Of a DNA stretch of 64,000 nucleotides, positions 54,131 to 62,204 are shown one piece after another (the first letter of the stretch is position 1; every line of letters starts with the position of its first letter). The translations under genes and the position numbers were made by a program. The stretch is from Parabacteroides sp. PFB2-10. Its GTDB lineage: Bacteria > Bacteroidota > Bacteroidia > Bacteroidales > Tannerellaceae. The stretch spans positions 186,001 through 250,000 of the forward strand of contig NZ_JARXWI010000001.1 of assembly GCF_029893085.1 (NCBI RefSeq), written 5' to 3'. The notes below the pieces were generated by a model. That model saw nothing but the letters and a program-made list of their open reading frames with translations. It was not told the origin of the DNA and did not search any database.

Positions 54131-55687
54131 TTATTCAAAAACCGGCAGGTCTACCGTTTTTCCTACCCAATTTGTCACTTTATATTCCAGATCAACAATG
54201 ATCTCGTCCTCTTTTTCAGGGGGTTCTGGCGCTTTGCTGATCTTGGCCGTTACATCATATAAATTCCCGTGAACCAAACCATAGGTATTGTTCTTCCCCC
54301 CCTTTACGGGATCAATGTAAACCTGGTATTTCTTAGGGAATTCCATTTTGTATTCCTCCGTACTAAACTTTTCGTTGGGTGCGACATCCTCATCCCGGAC
54401 AAACTCATGCTGATTGACAATCACAAAGTTTTCCGCTTTTGCCATTTCGCCTACAGGCACTCCATATTCATCGAGCCAAAGGCCATAAGCACCGTTTTCA
54501 TTCTTATAGCGCACTTTCTTCTCTTTAACACCTTGGGTTAGTGTCCCTTCCACCTCTACTCTGATGGCTCCCGCTTCAGGCGCATTAAAGTAAGGCTCTT
54601 TTTCATACGTGTAGAAGGTGATCTTTGCGTTTGTCGTCAAGAGAGGGGTCGTGTATTGCTTTTGCCAGGCTGGTAGCAGGAAATCGGTCTGATACATATT
54701 AACCGCCATATCATAATTCGCATCCAAAGCAGGCAGTACCAGCGAGGTTTTCGTTTGAATATTTTCAATCGTGATCTTCTCGATCGCTAGCGCATAAGCA
54801 TACGACCTTTCGATCCGGTCGAAATAGGCTCTGTTTACATGCACCTTCAATACATTTTTATCATCCTTATAATTCTTCCGGTTATTGCCCTCTCCATACC
54901 AGATATCATGCGCCACACCCGGGTCGCTGCTGCAGGACCAGCCTTTAATCTGCTTGTCAAACAGCCATCCTACCGGTATAGGGTTCGTAGCAGGCACTAA
55001 TGAAGACAAACGCAAATATTCCAGCATCTGTGGCGTGAAGAAATAATCATACGAATCGTCGATCGGTTCCGGCTCGATCGTCACCTTCAGGTTAAAGTCT
55101 ACACGAGCCGCCAACTGGGTTAGTGGGACGACTATCACATGCGTGCCCGACTGGATCGTGTATTCCATATCGCCGACCTTCACTAAGTTACTCGGATCGT
55201 AGGTGGCTGTAAACTGGGTTTGCTCGAAAACAGTCGAATTGGTCAGCTCCCCATACGTTTTATACGAAGCAAGATCCGTTCGGGCTGAATTGGCAATCAC
55301 CACAATATTGACATTGCCTGGTTTCGCATCGATGTTGGATATCTTGTAGGTCGGTGTTGCCGGGTTTTCGGGATCATCTGTTTTGTCTTCCACAATGAGC
55401 CGATCGTCCGGATTGACGGCATTTAAAGAGGCCTCTTTATAAAACAATCGCTTCCCCGATTGTTTATCAAAAATCGCCACAAAACATGTATTAATTTTCA
55501 ATTCCGAAGCGCTGGCATATTCATAATTCCCTTGTTCATTTATCGCACGGCTTTGAATTGCCGTAGATTGGAGCACTAAATCAAACGTTGTGTTACCAGA
55601 TTGGTTTATAGGGCCTTCCTCGTGATGACATGACACAACAAACAAAAACGTCAATAATGCGACGCTTAAGCACACTTTTTCTTTCAT
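54131..55687 (-). CDS. Fimbrillin-like (Mfa/FimB-type) lipoprotein
   Basis: A 518-aa lipoprotein (lipobox LLTFLFVVSC). It shows the fimbrillin plan: CFVAIFDKQSGKRLFYKE, VNIVVIANSARTDL, PLTQLAARVDFNLKV, a long middle region, and the C-terminal HGNLYDVTAKISK followed by DLEYKVTNWVGKTVDLPVF. Proteins of this type are pilus shaft, anchor or accessory subunits exported as lipoproteins and assembled after protease cleavage. It is first of a two-gene operon with the DUF4906 protein. An AT-rich inverted repeat lies upstream. Confidence 0.8.
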   Translation of the reverse strand: MKEKVCLSVALLTFLFVVSCHHEEGPINQSGNTTFDLVLQSTAIQSRAINEQGNYEYASASELKINTCFVAIFDKQSGKRLFYKEASLNAVNPDDRLIVEDKTDDPENPATPTYKISNIDAKPGNVNIVVIANSARTDLASYKTYGELTNSTVFEQTQFTATYDPSNLVKVGDMEYTIQSGTHVIVVPLTQLAARVDFNLKVTIEPEPIDDSYDYFFTPQMLEYLRLSSLVPATNPIPVGWLFDKQIKGWSCSSDPGVAHDIWYGEGNNRKNYKDDKNVLKVHVNRAYFDRIERSYAYALAIEKITIENIQTKTSLVLPALDANYDMAVNMYQTDFLLPAWQKQYTTPLLTTNAKITFYTYEKEPYFNAPEAGAIRVEVEGTLTQGVKEKKVRYKNENGAYGLWLDEYGVPVGEMAKAENFVIVNQHEFVRDEDVAPNEKFSTEEYKMEFPKKYQVYIDPVKGGKNNTYGLVHGNLYDVTAKISKAPEPPEKEDEIIVDLEYKVTNWVGKTVDLPVFE

Positions 55688-55724
55688 ATTACATTTTCTT
55701 GACTTTTTCTTTTATAGAAGTCTC

Positions 55725-55748
55725 CTTATATTATATATCTATAATATA
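55725..55748. repeat. Perfect AT-rich inverted repeat before fimbrial operon
   Basis: TTATATTATA (55725-55734) and TATAATATAA (55739-55748) with 4-nt loop, ~40 bp before the fimbrillin ATG on the minus strand. It has no GC, so it is weak as a terminator; it may be an operator or promoter spacer. The rest of 55688-56093 shows only the LysE promoter. Confidence 0.5.
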
Positions 55749-56057
55749 AAACTATGGCCATAAACGGAATTCTCTATTTAGTTTTTTTATTTAAGCGGGT
55801 CAAAAATAAGCAAATAAGATGGTGTAAAAAAGGGGGTCTCGAATAATGAAGTTTACACAAATTCTTCAGCCATTGAATTTCATAGCTTGAGGAAAATAGC
55901 CTTCTTGAAGAATTAACCATAATTAACTTTCATGCCTCTTCTTCTTGCCTTTATTTCTCTCCTGAGAGAGGGATATAACCCGTTATCCTCTGCTACCTGT
56001 CCGCCTCTCCGGATACCCCTTTTTGATATGATTATACTATTTTTCTCATGGAATGGC

Positions 56058-56065
56058 TATCTTTG
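56058..56065 (+). promoter_or_regulatory. -7 box (TATCTTTG) of LysE gene
   Basis: TAnnTTTG match 28 nt before the ATG at 56094, inside a longer frame that begins at 55932. It supports the later start. Confidence 0.5.
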
Positions 56066-56093
56066 CAGCAACAAGACAGAAAACGCATTCTGC

Positions 56094-56747
56094 ATGATCG
56101 AACTAATTGGTAAAGGGTTATTGATAGGGATTCTTGTCTCCGCACCTATGGGACCCATAGGCATGCTGGTTATTCGGCGTACGCTGAATAAAGGGCGGTG
56201 GCATGGATTTGTCACGGGGCTGGGCGCTGCCCTCTCGGATATCCTTTATGCGGCAGTAACAAGCATGGCCATGGGGATGGTGGTTAGCTTCGTAGAAAGC
56301 AATCACGACTATCTTCAGGTGATCGGAAGCTTAGTCTTAGCCGGTTTTGGTTATTATATTTACCGGAGCAACCCCGTCAAAGGGCTTCGGAAACAACAAG
56401 AAAATAAATTATCCTTCACACAGGACTTCATCTCCGCTTTCCTGCTTACCCTCAGCAACGTATTGATTGTTCTTTTATATATCGGACTTTTTGCCCGCTT
56501 CGGTTTCGTGCGAGCCGATTATTCCGTGGCAAAAGCGCTGGTGGGCGTGGCTGCCGTTGGCTTTGGCGCGGTATTATGGTGGTTTGTTGTGACCTATATC
56601 GTGGCCAAACTAAGACGTTGGTTCAATATACGCGGCATTTGGCTGATGAACCGGATCGTCGGAACCATCATCATCATCCTTTCCCTCTTCGGCCTGTTAT
56701 CCGTATTCCTATCGGCTTATTTTCATTTGCCAACCTTATCTATCTGA
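56094..56747 (+). CDS. LysE/RhtB family exporter
   Basis: A 217-aa inner-membrane protein with about six hydrophobic helices. The N-terminus LIGILVSAPMGPIGMLVIRRTLNKGRWHGFVTGLGAALSDILYA is the conserved LysE signature. The family exports amino acids or their analogues; the substrate is unknown. ATG at 56094 is chosen by family alignment and the promoter. It is a single gene converging on the LytTR regulator. Confidence 0.88.
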   Translation: MIELIGKGLLIGILVSAPMGPIGMLVIRRTLNKGRWHGFVTGLGAALSDILYAAVTSMAMGMVVSFVESNHDYLQVIGSLVLAGFGYYIYRSNPVKGLRKQQENKLSFTQDFISAFLLTLSNVLIVLLYIGLFARFGFVRADYSVAKALVGVAAVGFGAVLWWFVVTYIVAKLRRWFNIRGIWLMNRIVGTIIIILSLFGLLSVFLSAYFHLPTLSI

Positions 56748-56819
56748 TCTTTTCCCCTATTGCCTTTTGCATTACACTTCGCGAAGCAAACGTTGTTTTT
56801 TCGAATGTGGATTGTTTTT

Positions 56820-57671
56820 TCAGGACGACCAGGTCATAAACCAATGGGTGGCTTTTTCACTGTATGTTTTGGAGATGGGGATGTCGGGCACTTTTTCGAT
56901 GCCCAGCTCCAGGTAGATGCCATCTTTTTCGCGACGCAATACTTTCACCTGATCGAAATTGACCATATAGGAGCGATGGCAGCGAAGTATATTGGTCGAT
57001 GCCAGGTGCTCTTCCATATTTTTTAGTGAATTGCGCAACATGAATTTGGCGAGCTGTCCTTTGTTGAGGTACCAGATGCAAACGTAGTTGTCGGCTGATT
57101 CCAGGTAAAGCAGGTGATCGCGCCTGACCGAGAGGCGGAGTTCGTTTTTCTCATCGTAAAAGGAGATCACTTCCTGTTTCCGGGTGGTTTCGGCGTTTCC
57201 CTCCTCCAACTCGCGCAAGCGGCTCTCTTTTTCCTGATAAGCGAAAAGCAGGTGAAGCACAAAGTAAGGGATCAATAACACTAAGCTGGTGTTGATGGCC
57301 GACTCCTTGAAGGCGCTCAGCCACTCGCGCTCCGGATTCAGCGACAGTGTATAGATGGTGTAAAACAGCGACATACAAAGAATTTCCAGCAATATCCATA
57401 CCCCATATCTCCCGGCTGTTATATCATGCTTTTTCCCCCGGTGATACATGATAATGCGGCTGATCACCACCACCAATACCCCGGTCAGGATCACCAGGCT
57501 TGAGAAGACGAAGAATTTGAATTCCGATACCGGATACCAGGAGGGGGAATTAAACGGTTTGTAGATATTGATAAACACCAAAGCAAAAAAGGCAGTCCAG
57601 AGAATCAGCTTGATGCTGTTCTGGCGGCTGTAGATATAGGGAGGGATCTTTTGCTTCAGGAGTTCGTCCAT
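56820..57671 (-). CDS. Membrane-bound LytTR DNA-binding regulator
   Basis: A 283-aa protein with four predicted membrane helices (about residues 20-155), a short coiled coil (EKESRLRELEEGNAETTRK) and a C-terminal LytTR domain (~185-280: LYLESADNYVCIWYLNKGQLAKFMLRNSLKNMEEHL, then ILRCHRSYMVN). It is probably a transmembrane one-component regulator responding to an unknown signal. ATG at 57671 (MDELLKQK) is preferred since a TATGTTTG box lies at 57697-57704. It is divergent from the DUF6051 gene, a likely target. Confidence 0.85.
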   Translation of the reverse strand: MDELLKQKIPPYIYSRQNSIKLILWTAFFALVFINIYKPFNSPSWYPVSEFKFFVFSSLVILTGVLVVVISRIIMYHRGKKHDITAGRYGVWILLEILCMSLFYTIYTLSLNPEREWLSAFKESAINTSLVLLIPYFVLHLLFAYQEKESRLRELEEGNAETTRKQEVISFYDEKNELRLSVRRDHLLYLESADNYVCIWYLNKGQLAKFMLRNSLKNMEEHLASTNILRCHRSYMVNFDQVKVLRREKDGIYLELGIEKVPDIPISKTYSEKATHWFMTWSS

Positions 57672-57696
57672 GCGCCTACTTTGTCTGTTTACTTTA

Positions 57697-57704
57697 CAAA
57701 CATA
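57697..57704 (-). promoter_or_regulatory. -7 box (TATGTTTG) of LytTR regulator gene
   Basis: TAnnTTTG match 25 nt before the ATG at 57671, inside the longer frame. Confidence 0.5.
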
Positions 57705-57870
57705 CGAAAACAAATCCTACCACCTCCTTTCACCACCCTCTATTTTCACCCCGTATAAACGAATTTCATCCCTGAATCGCCCCTTTTATCCCCCTTAACA
57801 ACGGTCGCCCCCTTTCATTTGGCAGATTCTCTTTTCTACGCTTTATTTGCTTTCAAACAATCATGAGTCT

Positions 57871-59019
57871 ATGGATCTTTTCTCACGTACCCAATTGCTA
57901 AGCAAACTTTTTTCGTATGAAAAGAGGGTCTCTGTGGCCGACAGCCGACAGGAGATCATTCCGTTCCGGTTCACACAAAAAAACGGCGACCGGGAGATAC
58001 AGGCATTCCAGCAGGAGCTGGCGACCGCCGGATTTTGTCCCCAGACCGATGATCATATCCTCGAAAACAAGGCGTTTAATTATTCCGTTTTTGCCCCTTG
58101 CCGGGAAAAGCAATATGATCAGGCGATTATCCTGCTTCATGGCCTGAATGAGCGCAACTGGAACAAATACCTCACCTGGGCGGAGTTTCTGGTCAGGGAA
58201 ACGGGAAAGCCCGTGATTCTCTTCCCGATTGCTTTCCACATGAACCGGAGCCCGAAGCTGTGGTCGAATCCGCGGGATATTCTTCCCTGGGTGACTCTCC
58301 GGCGGCAGGAGGTGGCCGATAACGACAACCTGACCTTCGCCAATGTGGCCCTGAGCAGTCGCCTCTCGCGCCATCCGTTGCGTTTCTATGCTTCCGGGCG
58401 TGAGTCAGTGTTTAATCTTTGCCAATTGGCGCAAGAGATAACCGATGGCGAGCATCCGTTGTTTGCCCCACATACGCATATCGATCTATTGGCCTATTCC
58501 ATCGGCGCCTTGTTGTCGCAGGTGGTGTTGCTGGCCAACCCGAACGATCTGTTCCGGGATACCCGGCTGTTTATGTTTTGCGGAGGTTCTATCTTTTCCG
58601 AGATGAATGGTAACGCCCGCGATATTATGGATAAAGAGGCCTATGAACGGTTGACCCATTACTATATGACCGATTTCCTGCAATATGGGAATCTGCCTCA
58701 GAGCTTTCGCGAAGATGATTTTGAAAAGGCGTTTAGGGCGATGATACGTCCGGATCATTTACAAACGGAGCGTGAATCGTTTTTCGCGCAGGCTTGCCAC
58801 CGCATCCGGGCGATCTCCCTGAAACAGGATCGGGTGATGCCGACAGCGGGCATCCGGAAAGCTTTGGGAAAGGCAGCGCATAAGATATTGGAAGAACTGG
58901 ATTTCCCGTTTCCCTATACCCATCAGGTGCCGTTTCCTCTACAAGGAGCAAAAGAGAAAGAGCAGGTAGACGATGCCTTCCGAACCGTATTTGGCAAAGC
59001 GGCCTCGTTTCTTCTCTGA
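57871..59019 (+). CDS. DUF6051-type alpha/beta-hydrolase-like protein
   Basis: A 382-aa cytoplasmic protein of a Bacteroidetes family I recall as DUF6051. Features of an alpha/beta hydrolase are seen: QAIILLHGLNERNWNKY (oxyanion loop region) and DLLAYSIGALLSQ, whose Ser sits where a nucleophile would (pattern A-Y-S-I-G-A, one Gly short of GxSxG). A late acidic residue and His for a triad are not certain. ATG at 57871 is used; a TTG eight codons earlier is possible. It is divergent from the LytTR regulator. Substrate and function are unknown. Confidence 0.65.
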   Translation: MDLFSRTQLLSKLFSYEKRVSVADSRQEIIPFRFTQKNGDREIQAFQQELATAGFCPQTDDHILENKAFNYSVFAPCREKQYDQAIILLHGLNERNWNKYLTWAEFLVRETGKPVILFPIAFHMNRSPKLWSNPRDILPWVTLRRQEVADNDNLTFANVALSSRLSRHPLRFYASGRESVFNLCQLAQEITDGEHPLFAPHTHIDLLAYSIGALLSQVVLLANPNDLFRDTRLFMFCGGSIFSEMNGNARDIMDKEAYERLTHYYMTDFLQYGNLPQSFREDDFEKAFRAMIRPDHLQTERESFFAQACHRIRAISLKQDRVMPTAGIRKALGKAAHKILEELDFPFPYTHQVPFPLQGAKEKEQVDDAFRTVFGKAASFLL

Positions 59020-59027
59020 AAAAAGAA

Positions 59028-59058
59028 TCCCCCTGATTCCATCGCTGGAGCAGGGGGA
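59028..59058 (-). terminator. Hairpin terminator, minus strand
   Basis: TCCCCCTG (59028-59035) pairs with CAGGGGGA (59051-59058), with an inner TCCA/TGGA pairing in the loop. The T-run (TTCTTTTTTC) follows on the minus strand, so it ends leftward transcripts from the fimbrillin gene, giving a long ~225-nt 3' region. The 59059-59282 stretch has AT-rich sequence with TTATCGCATTT recurring, and no gene. Confidence 0.65.
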
Positions 59059-59282
59059 CGGTAGAAAGTTAGTTCGTCACGATCTTAGTTATTTTTCTAA
59101 TCTGATTTACATAATTTCCTTATTATCGCATTTTTGGACCTTATATCGCTTATCCTCTGTTTATCGCATTTCCCTTATTTACCGCTGTTTATTATATTTT
59201 TGCCCATTTAAAAGCTGATTGTTTTTTACCCTCTTTTCGGATATCCCTCAATATCCTCAATTTTTGTATATCTTGTGTTCAA

Positions 59283-60203
59283 TTAAAGTTCTACTAAAGA
59301 AGTTTCGAATTCGTTGTACTGCCAATCCAGTACGTTACATTTTACTGAGCAATCAACGCTGCTACCTACAACATTTACAGTTACGTGCAGTTGGTAGATG
59401 TTACCAGCTTCAACGAATTTGCCATCTTTATGGTTGATAGTGTATGTTCTTGAATCTTCTTTTCCGTCTACTGTGAAAGTCAGTTCCATAGCAGTCAGGT
59501 TGTTTTTGTCGTTGTTCGGGTAAGTTACGAAAGAAGCTGCTTCTAAAGAGTTAACTGATTCGTTAGTGAAAGAAGCGCCTGTTGCATTTAAAGTTCTTGC
59601 AGTGTTCTTGTTGATCAATTTAACGCCTGTCAAAACTACTGTTCCATAAGTGTTTTCTTTTACATTTACATTGAATTGTTTCAGTTGAACCTGAGCTGTC
59701 AGCTGATACAGGTGGATGTTAACTGTTTCTACGTTTTTAGAAGCTTCAGCGATTGTTTCGAAACCTTGTCCTTTAGCAAATGTAAAGTTGCTGGAACCGC
59801 TTTTCACCAGGTTAGCCAGGTCGTTAGCGTGTAAAGGTTGGTTCATAACCGCTTCTCTTGTTGCCAGACCTTCGAAAGAAGTAGACGTGTTAGCTACTAC
59901 ATATACTTCGTATGCGCGATTAGTCTTCAGTAAAACTTTCACATCTTCGAAGCTGGTTACGTTATCCTGTGCGAAGTATACATTGTTGCCTTCAAAAACA
60001 ACAACAGATGCGCTTGAAACAGATGTGCGGGTTGCAACGTCTGAATCAGCTACATTGAAAGAAACATATAATTGAGTATCGTCTGCAGAAACAACAGCTG
60101 TTTCAGATGCGGGAACAACATTAAGCATATCATCTTCCATTGAACATGATACGAATGCTACTGATAAAAATGAAACGGCTAATAATACATTTAAGAATCT
60201 CAT
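59283..60203 (-). CDS. Fimbrillin-family lipoprotein (FimA/Mfa1-like)
   Basis: A 306-aa lipoprotein (lipobox SVAFVSC). The plan is that of a major fimbrillin: ASVVVFEGNNVYFAQDNV, YEVYVVANTSTSFEGL, VNIHLYQLTAQVQLKQFNVNV, then GNIYQLHVTVNVVG and a C-terminal KCNVLDWQYNEFET. Codon choice is strongly biased to GTT/GCT/AAC/GAA, as in highly expressed genes and unlike the DUF4906 operon 3.6 kb away. It is monocistronic, with a TATCTTTG box at 60253-60260. It probably forms a pilus shaft; whether with the neighbouring fimbrial operon is inference. Confidence 0.75.
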   Translation of the reverse strand: MRFLNVLLAVSFLSVAFVSCSMEDDMLNVVPASETAVVSADDTQLYVSFNVADSDVATRTSVSSASVVVFEGNNVYFAQDNVTSFEDVKVLLKTNRAYEVYVVANTSTSFEGLATREAVMNQPLHANDLANLVKSGSSNFTFAKGQGFETIAEASKNVETVNIHLYQLTAQVQLKQFNVNVKENTYGTVVLTGVKLINKNTARTLNATGASFTNESVNSLEAASFVTYPNNDKNNLTAMELTFTVDGKEDSRTYTINHKDGKFVEAGNIYQLHVTVNVVGSSVDCSVKCNVLDWQYNEFETSLVEL

Positions 60204-60252
60204 GACGGTAATTTTTAAAACGGTAATTTCTTTTTGTCTAAACTTTCTGATG

Positions 60253-60260
60253 CAAAGATA
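60253..60260 (-). promoter_or_regulatory. -7 box (TATCTTTG) of fimbrillin gene
   Basis: TAnnTTTG match on the minus strand, 49 nt before the ATG. No -33 is evident. Confidence 0.5.
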
Positions 60261-60510
60261 TGGCGGGTTCCGTTAGGGGGAGATAGGTGAAAACTTCAAC
60301 TTTCAGCGGTGTTTCTACCTATTTGCATCCTTTGATAATTTTACCCTCCATAATGATAGGAATATCATTCCCTCTGAAGCAAAATTTCGCTGATTAAGGG
60401 GGTTCCCGGATGTAATTTGTTTGTTTTTTTGATTTTTAGGATGGCTTGTGAGGGGGAAAGAGATTCAAAAAGGAAAGGATTGGAAGGTTTTAAGATCTCA
60501 AAAGTGGTAT

Positions 60511-60830
60511 GACTGAAGGTCACAGCGGGCCTGGAAGGCCGAGTCCCGGAGGGACGATGACTTAGCCCAGGGTAAGCAGGCCGAAGGTCTGCGCCACCCT
60601 GGGTATCATAACAATATAAGAAATCGAGTTCTGAAGGAACGATAGATGCTATGATAGGATATGTGGTGATAGAGTCTGTGAATATTGGATTCCTTCTTTC
60701 GTTCCTTCAGAACTCATTGTTTATAGGCTCTTTAACCCAGGGTGGCGCAGACCTTCGGCCTGCTTACCCGTGGGCTAAGTCATCGTCCCGCCGGGACTCG
60801 GCCTTTCAGACCCACTGTGGCCTTCAGCCA
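60511..60830. repeat. Long REP-like inverted repeat
   Basis: Two ~130-bp arms (about 60511-60642 and 60699-60830) are near-perfect inverted copies around a ~56-nt centre. Each arm contains nested palindromes (GGCCTGGAAGGCC, GTCCCGGAGGGAC, CAGGCCGAAGGTCTG) and GATGACTTAGCCCAGGG. This is the style of REP/BIME elements mobilised by Y1-type RAYT transposases. No transposase is in the window. Confidence 0.8.
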
Positions 60831-60956
60831 TGAATATATATCCCCCACCTTCACATATTCCCATATTCGAAGATCAACACTATGCATATTCGACACGAAT
60901 GAAACAATGAATTGTAACGCCTTGATTTTCTGCAAAATCGCTAAGTTTTCCATTGA

Positions 60957-61036
60957 TTGACAATTGTCAACGTATTAATTGACAATTGTCAAACAATTAA
61001 ACGATAATTATCAAACAATTGATCGATAATTGTCAA
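60957..61036. repeat. Four palindromes spaced exactly 22 bp
   Basis: TTGACAATTGTCAA at 60957-60970 and again at 60979-60992, GATAATTATC at 61003-61012 and GATAATTGTCAA at 61025-61036. Symmetry centres are at 60963.5, 60985.5, 61007.5 and 61029.5, so the period is exactly 22 bp (about two helical turns). It is a likely multi-site operator; spacer sequences are similar between some units. The repressor is unknown. Confidence 0.85.
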
Positions 61037-61110
61037 TCAGTGCAAAACGCAGCGATTTTGTAAATATTGGCTTCTTTTACTATGACAGGAGGTGATTTAT
61101 TCATTTTCAT

Positions 61111-61118
61111 TATCTTTG
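61111..61118 (+). promoter_or_regulatory. -7 box (TATCTTTG) of phosphofructokinase gene
   Basis: TAnnTTTG match 22 nt before the ATG at 61141 and 74 bp after the palindrome array. Confidence 0.5.
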
Positions 61119-61140
61119 TTCCCAACAAACAGCTGTTCAG

Positions 61141-62154
61141 ATGAAAATAGGTATTCTTTCTGCAGGAGGTGATTGCCCGGGTATCAACGCAACGATCCGG
61201 GGAGTCGGGAAGACGGCTTTGATGCATTACGGCATGGAGGTGGTCGGTATTCACCGGGGCTATTCGGGGCTTATTACCAAAGATGTGGAGGTGTTTACCG
61301 AGCGAACCCTCTCGGGCATCCTGAATCTGGGGGGAACTATCCTGGGTACCTCCCGTGAAAAGGGATTGCGCAAACGGCTGAAATCGCCCGATAGTGACCT
61401 GCCGCAGATCGTATGGAACAACTACAGGGAGTTGGAACTGGATGCGGTGGTCTGCATCGGCGGCAACGGAACCCAGAAAACAGCGCATCTGCTCTCGAAG
61501 ATGGGGCTGAATATTATTGGTGTGCCCAAAACAATCGACAATGATATATGGGGCACCGATATCTCTTTTGGTTTTGATACGGCGGTGAATATCGCGACCG
61601 AAGCAATCGACAGGCTCCATTCCACCGCCAGTTCGCATAAGCGGGTGATGGTGGTAGAGGTGATGGGGCATCATGCCGGATGGATCGCCCTGTATGCAGG
61701 CATGGCCGGAGGCGCGGATGTGATCCTTTTGCCGGAATTGGGCTACGATATGGACAAGGTAAACGATGCCATCTTAGAACGTTCACGCCGTGGGAAACCC
61801 TATTCGATCGTCGTAGCGGCCGAAGGGGTCGCCACACCGGATGGGAGCCGACCGGCGGATTATATCACCAAAGCCATCGAAGAGGGGACAGGCATTGAAA
61901 CGCGTGACACAGTGTTAGGCTATACGCAACGCGGAGGAAACCCTTCGCCTTTCGACCGTAACCTGGCGACCCGCTTGGGCGGATATGCCACGGAACTGGT
62001 AGCCAATGGGCAGTTTGGACGTATGGTGTGTATGTGTGGCGATAAGGTTCGCTCTGTGCCACTGGAAGAGGTGGCCGGTAAATTGCGCGTGGTGACCCCC
62101 GACCACGAACTGATCACGCAGGGAAAAAGGATGGGGATTATGTTTGGACGATAG
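61141..62154 (+). CDS. pfkA: 6-phosphofructokinase (ATP- or PPi-type, GGNGT variant)
   Basis: A 337-aa PfkA-family enzyme that phosphorylates fructose 6-phosphate. Landmarks are LSAGGDCPGINATIRG, VVCIGGNGTQKTA, VPKTIDNDIWGTDISFGFDTA, MVVEVMGHHAGWIAL and TVLGYTQRGGNPSPFDR. In most PFKs the second motif is GGDGT, with the Asp coordinating Mg-ATP; here it is Asn. The catalytic Asp of TIDND is present, and the residue before T is Lys (PKTIDND), typical of PPi-using or group-III enzymes, while Gly at GNG favours ATP. Donor specificity cannot be settled from sequence. It is followed by a barrel-protein gene after 50 bp. Confidence 0.9.
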   Translation: MKIGILSAGGDCPGINATIRGVGKTALMHYGMEVVGIHRGYSGLITKDVEVFTERTLSGILNLGGTILGTSREKGLRKRLKSPDSDLPQIVWNNYRELELDAVVCIGGNGTQKTAHLLSKMGLNIIGVPKTIDNDIWGTDISFGFDTAVNIATEAIDRLHSTASSHKRVMVVEVMGHHAGWIALYAGMAGGADVILLPELGYDMDKVNDAILERSRRGKPYSIVVAAEGVATPDGSRPADYITKAIEEGTGIETRDTVLGYTQRGGNPSPFDRNLATRLGGYATELVANGQFGRMVCMCGDKVRSVPLEEVAGKLRVVTPDHELITQGKRMGIMFGR

Positions 62155-62204
62155 AAATTAGTATAATTGAAACTCACATATTGTCACATTAATTTAAAGG
62201 TTAC

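Noticed and set aside
55725-55748. Invertible promoter flanked by inverted repeats
   Set aside because: The dyad has only a 4-nt loop, so there is no segment to invert, and no recombinase gene is nearby.
59219-59437. 72-codon plus-strand frame after the DUF6051 gene
   Set aside because: It overlaps the end of the fimbrillin gene on the other strand and lies in AT-rich untranslated sequence.
60957-61036. 22-bp repeats as a mini CRISPR array
   Set aside because: Spacing is too short, the repeats are palindromic to the centre, the intervening sequences are similar to each other and there are no cas genes.
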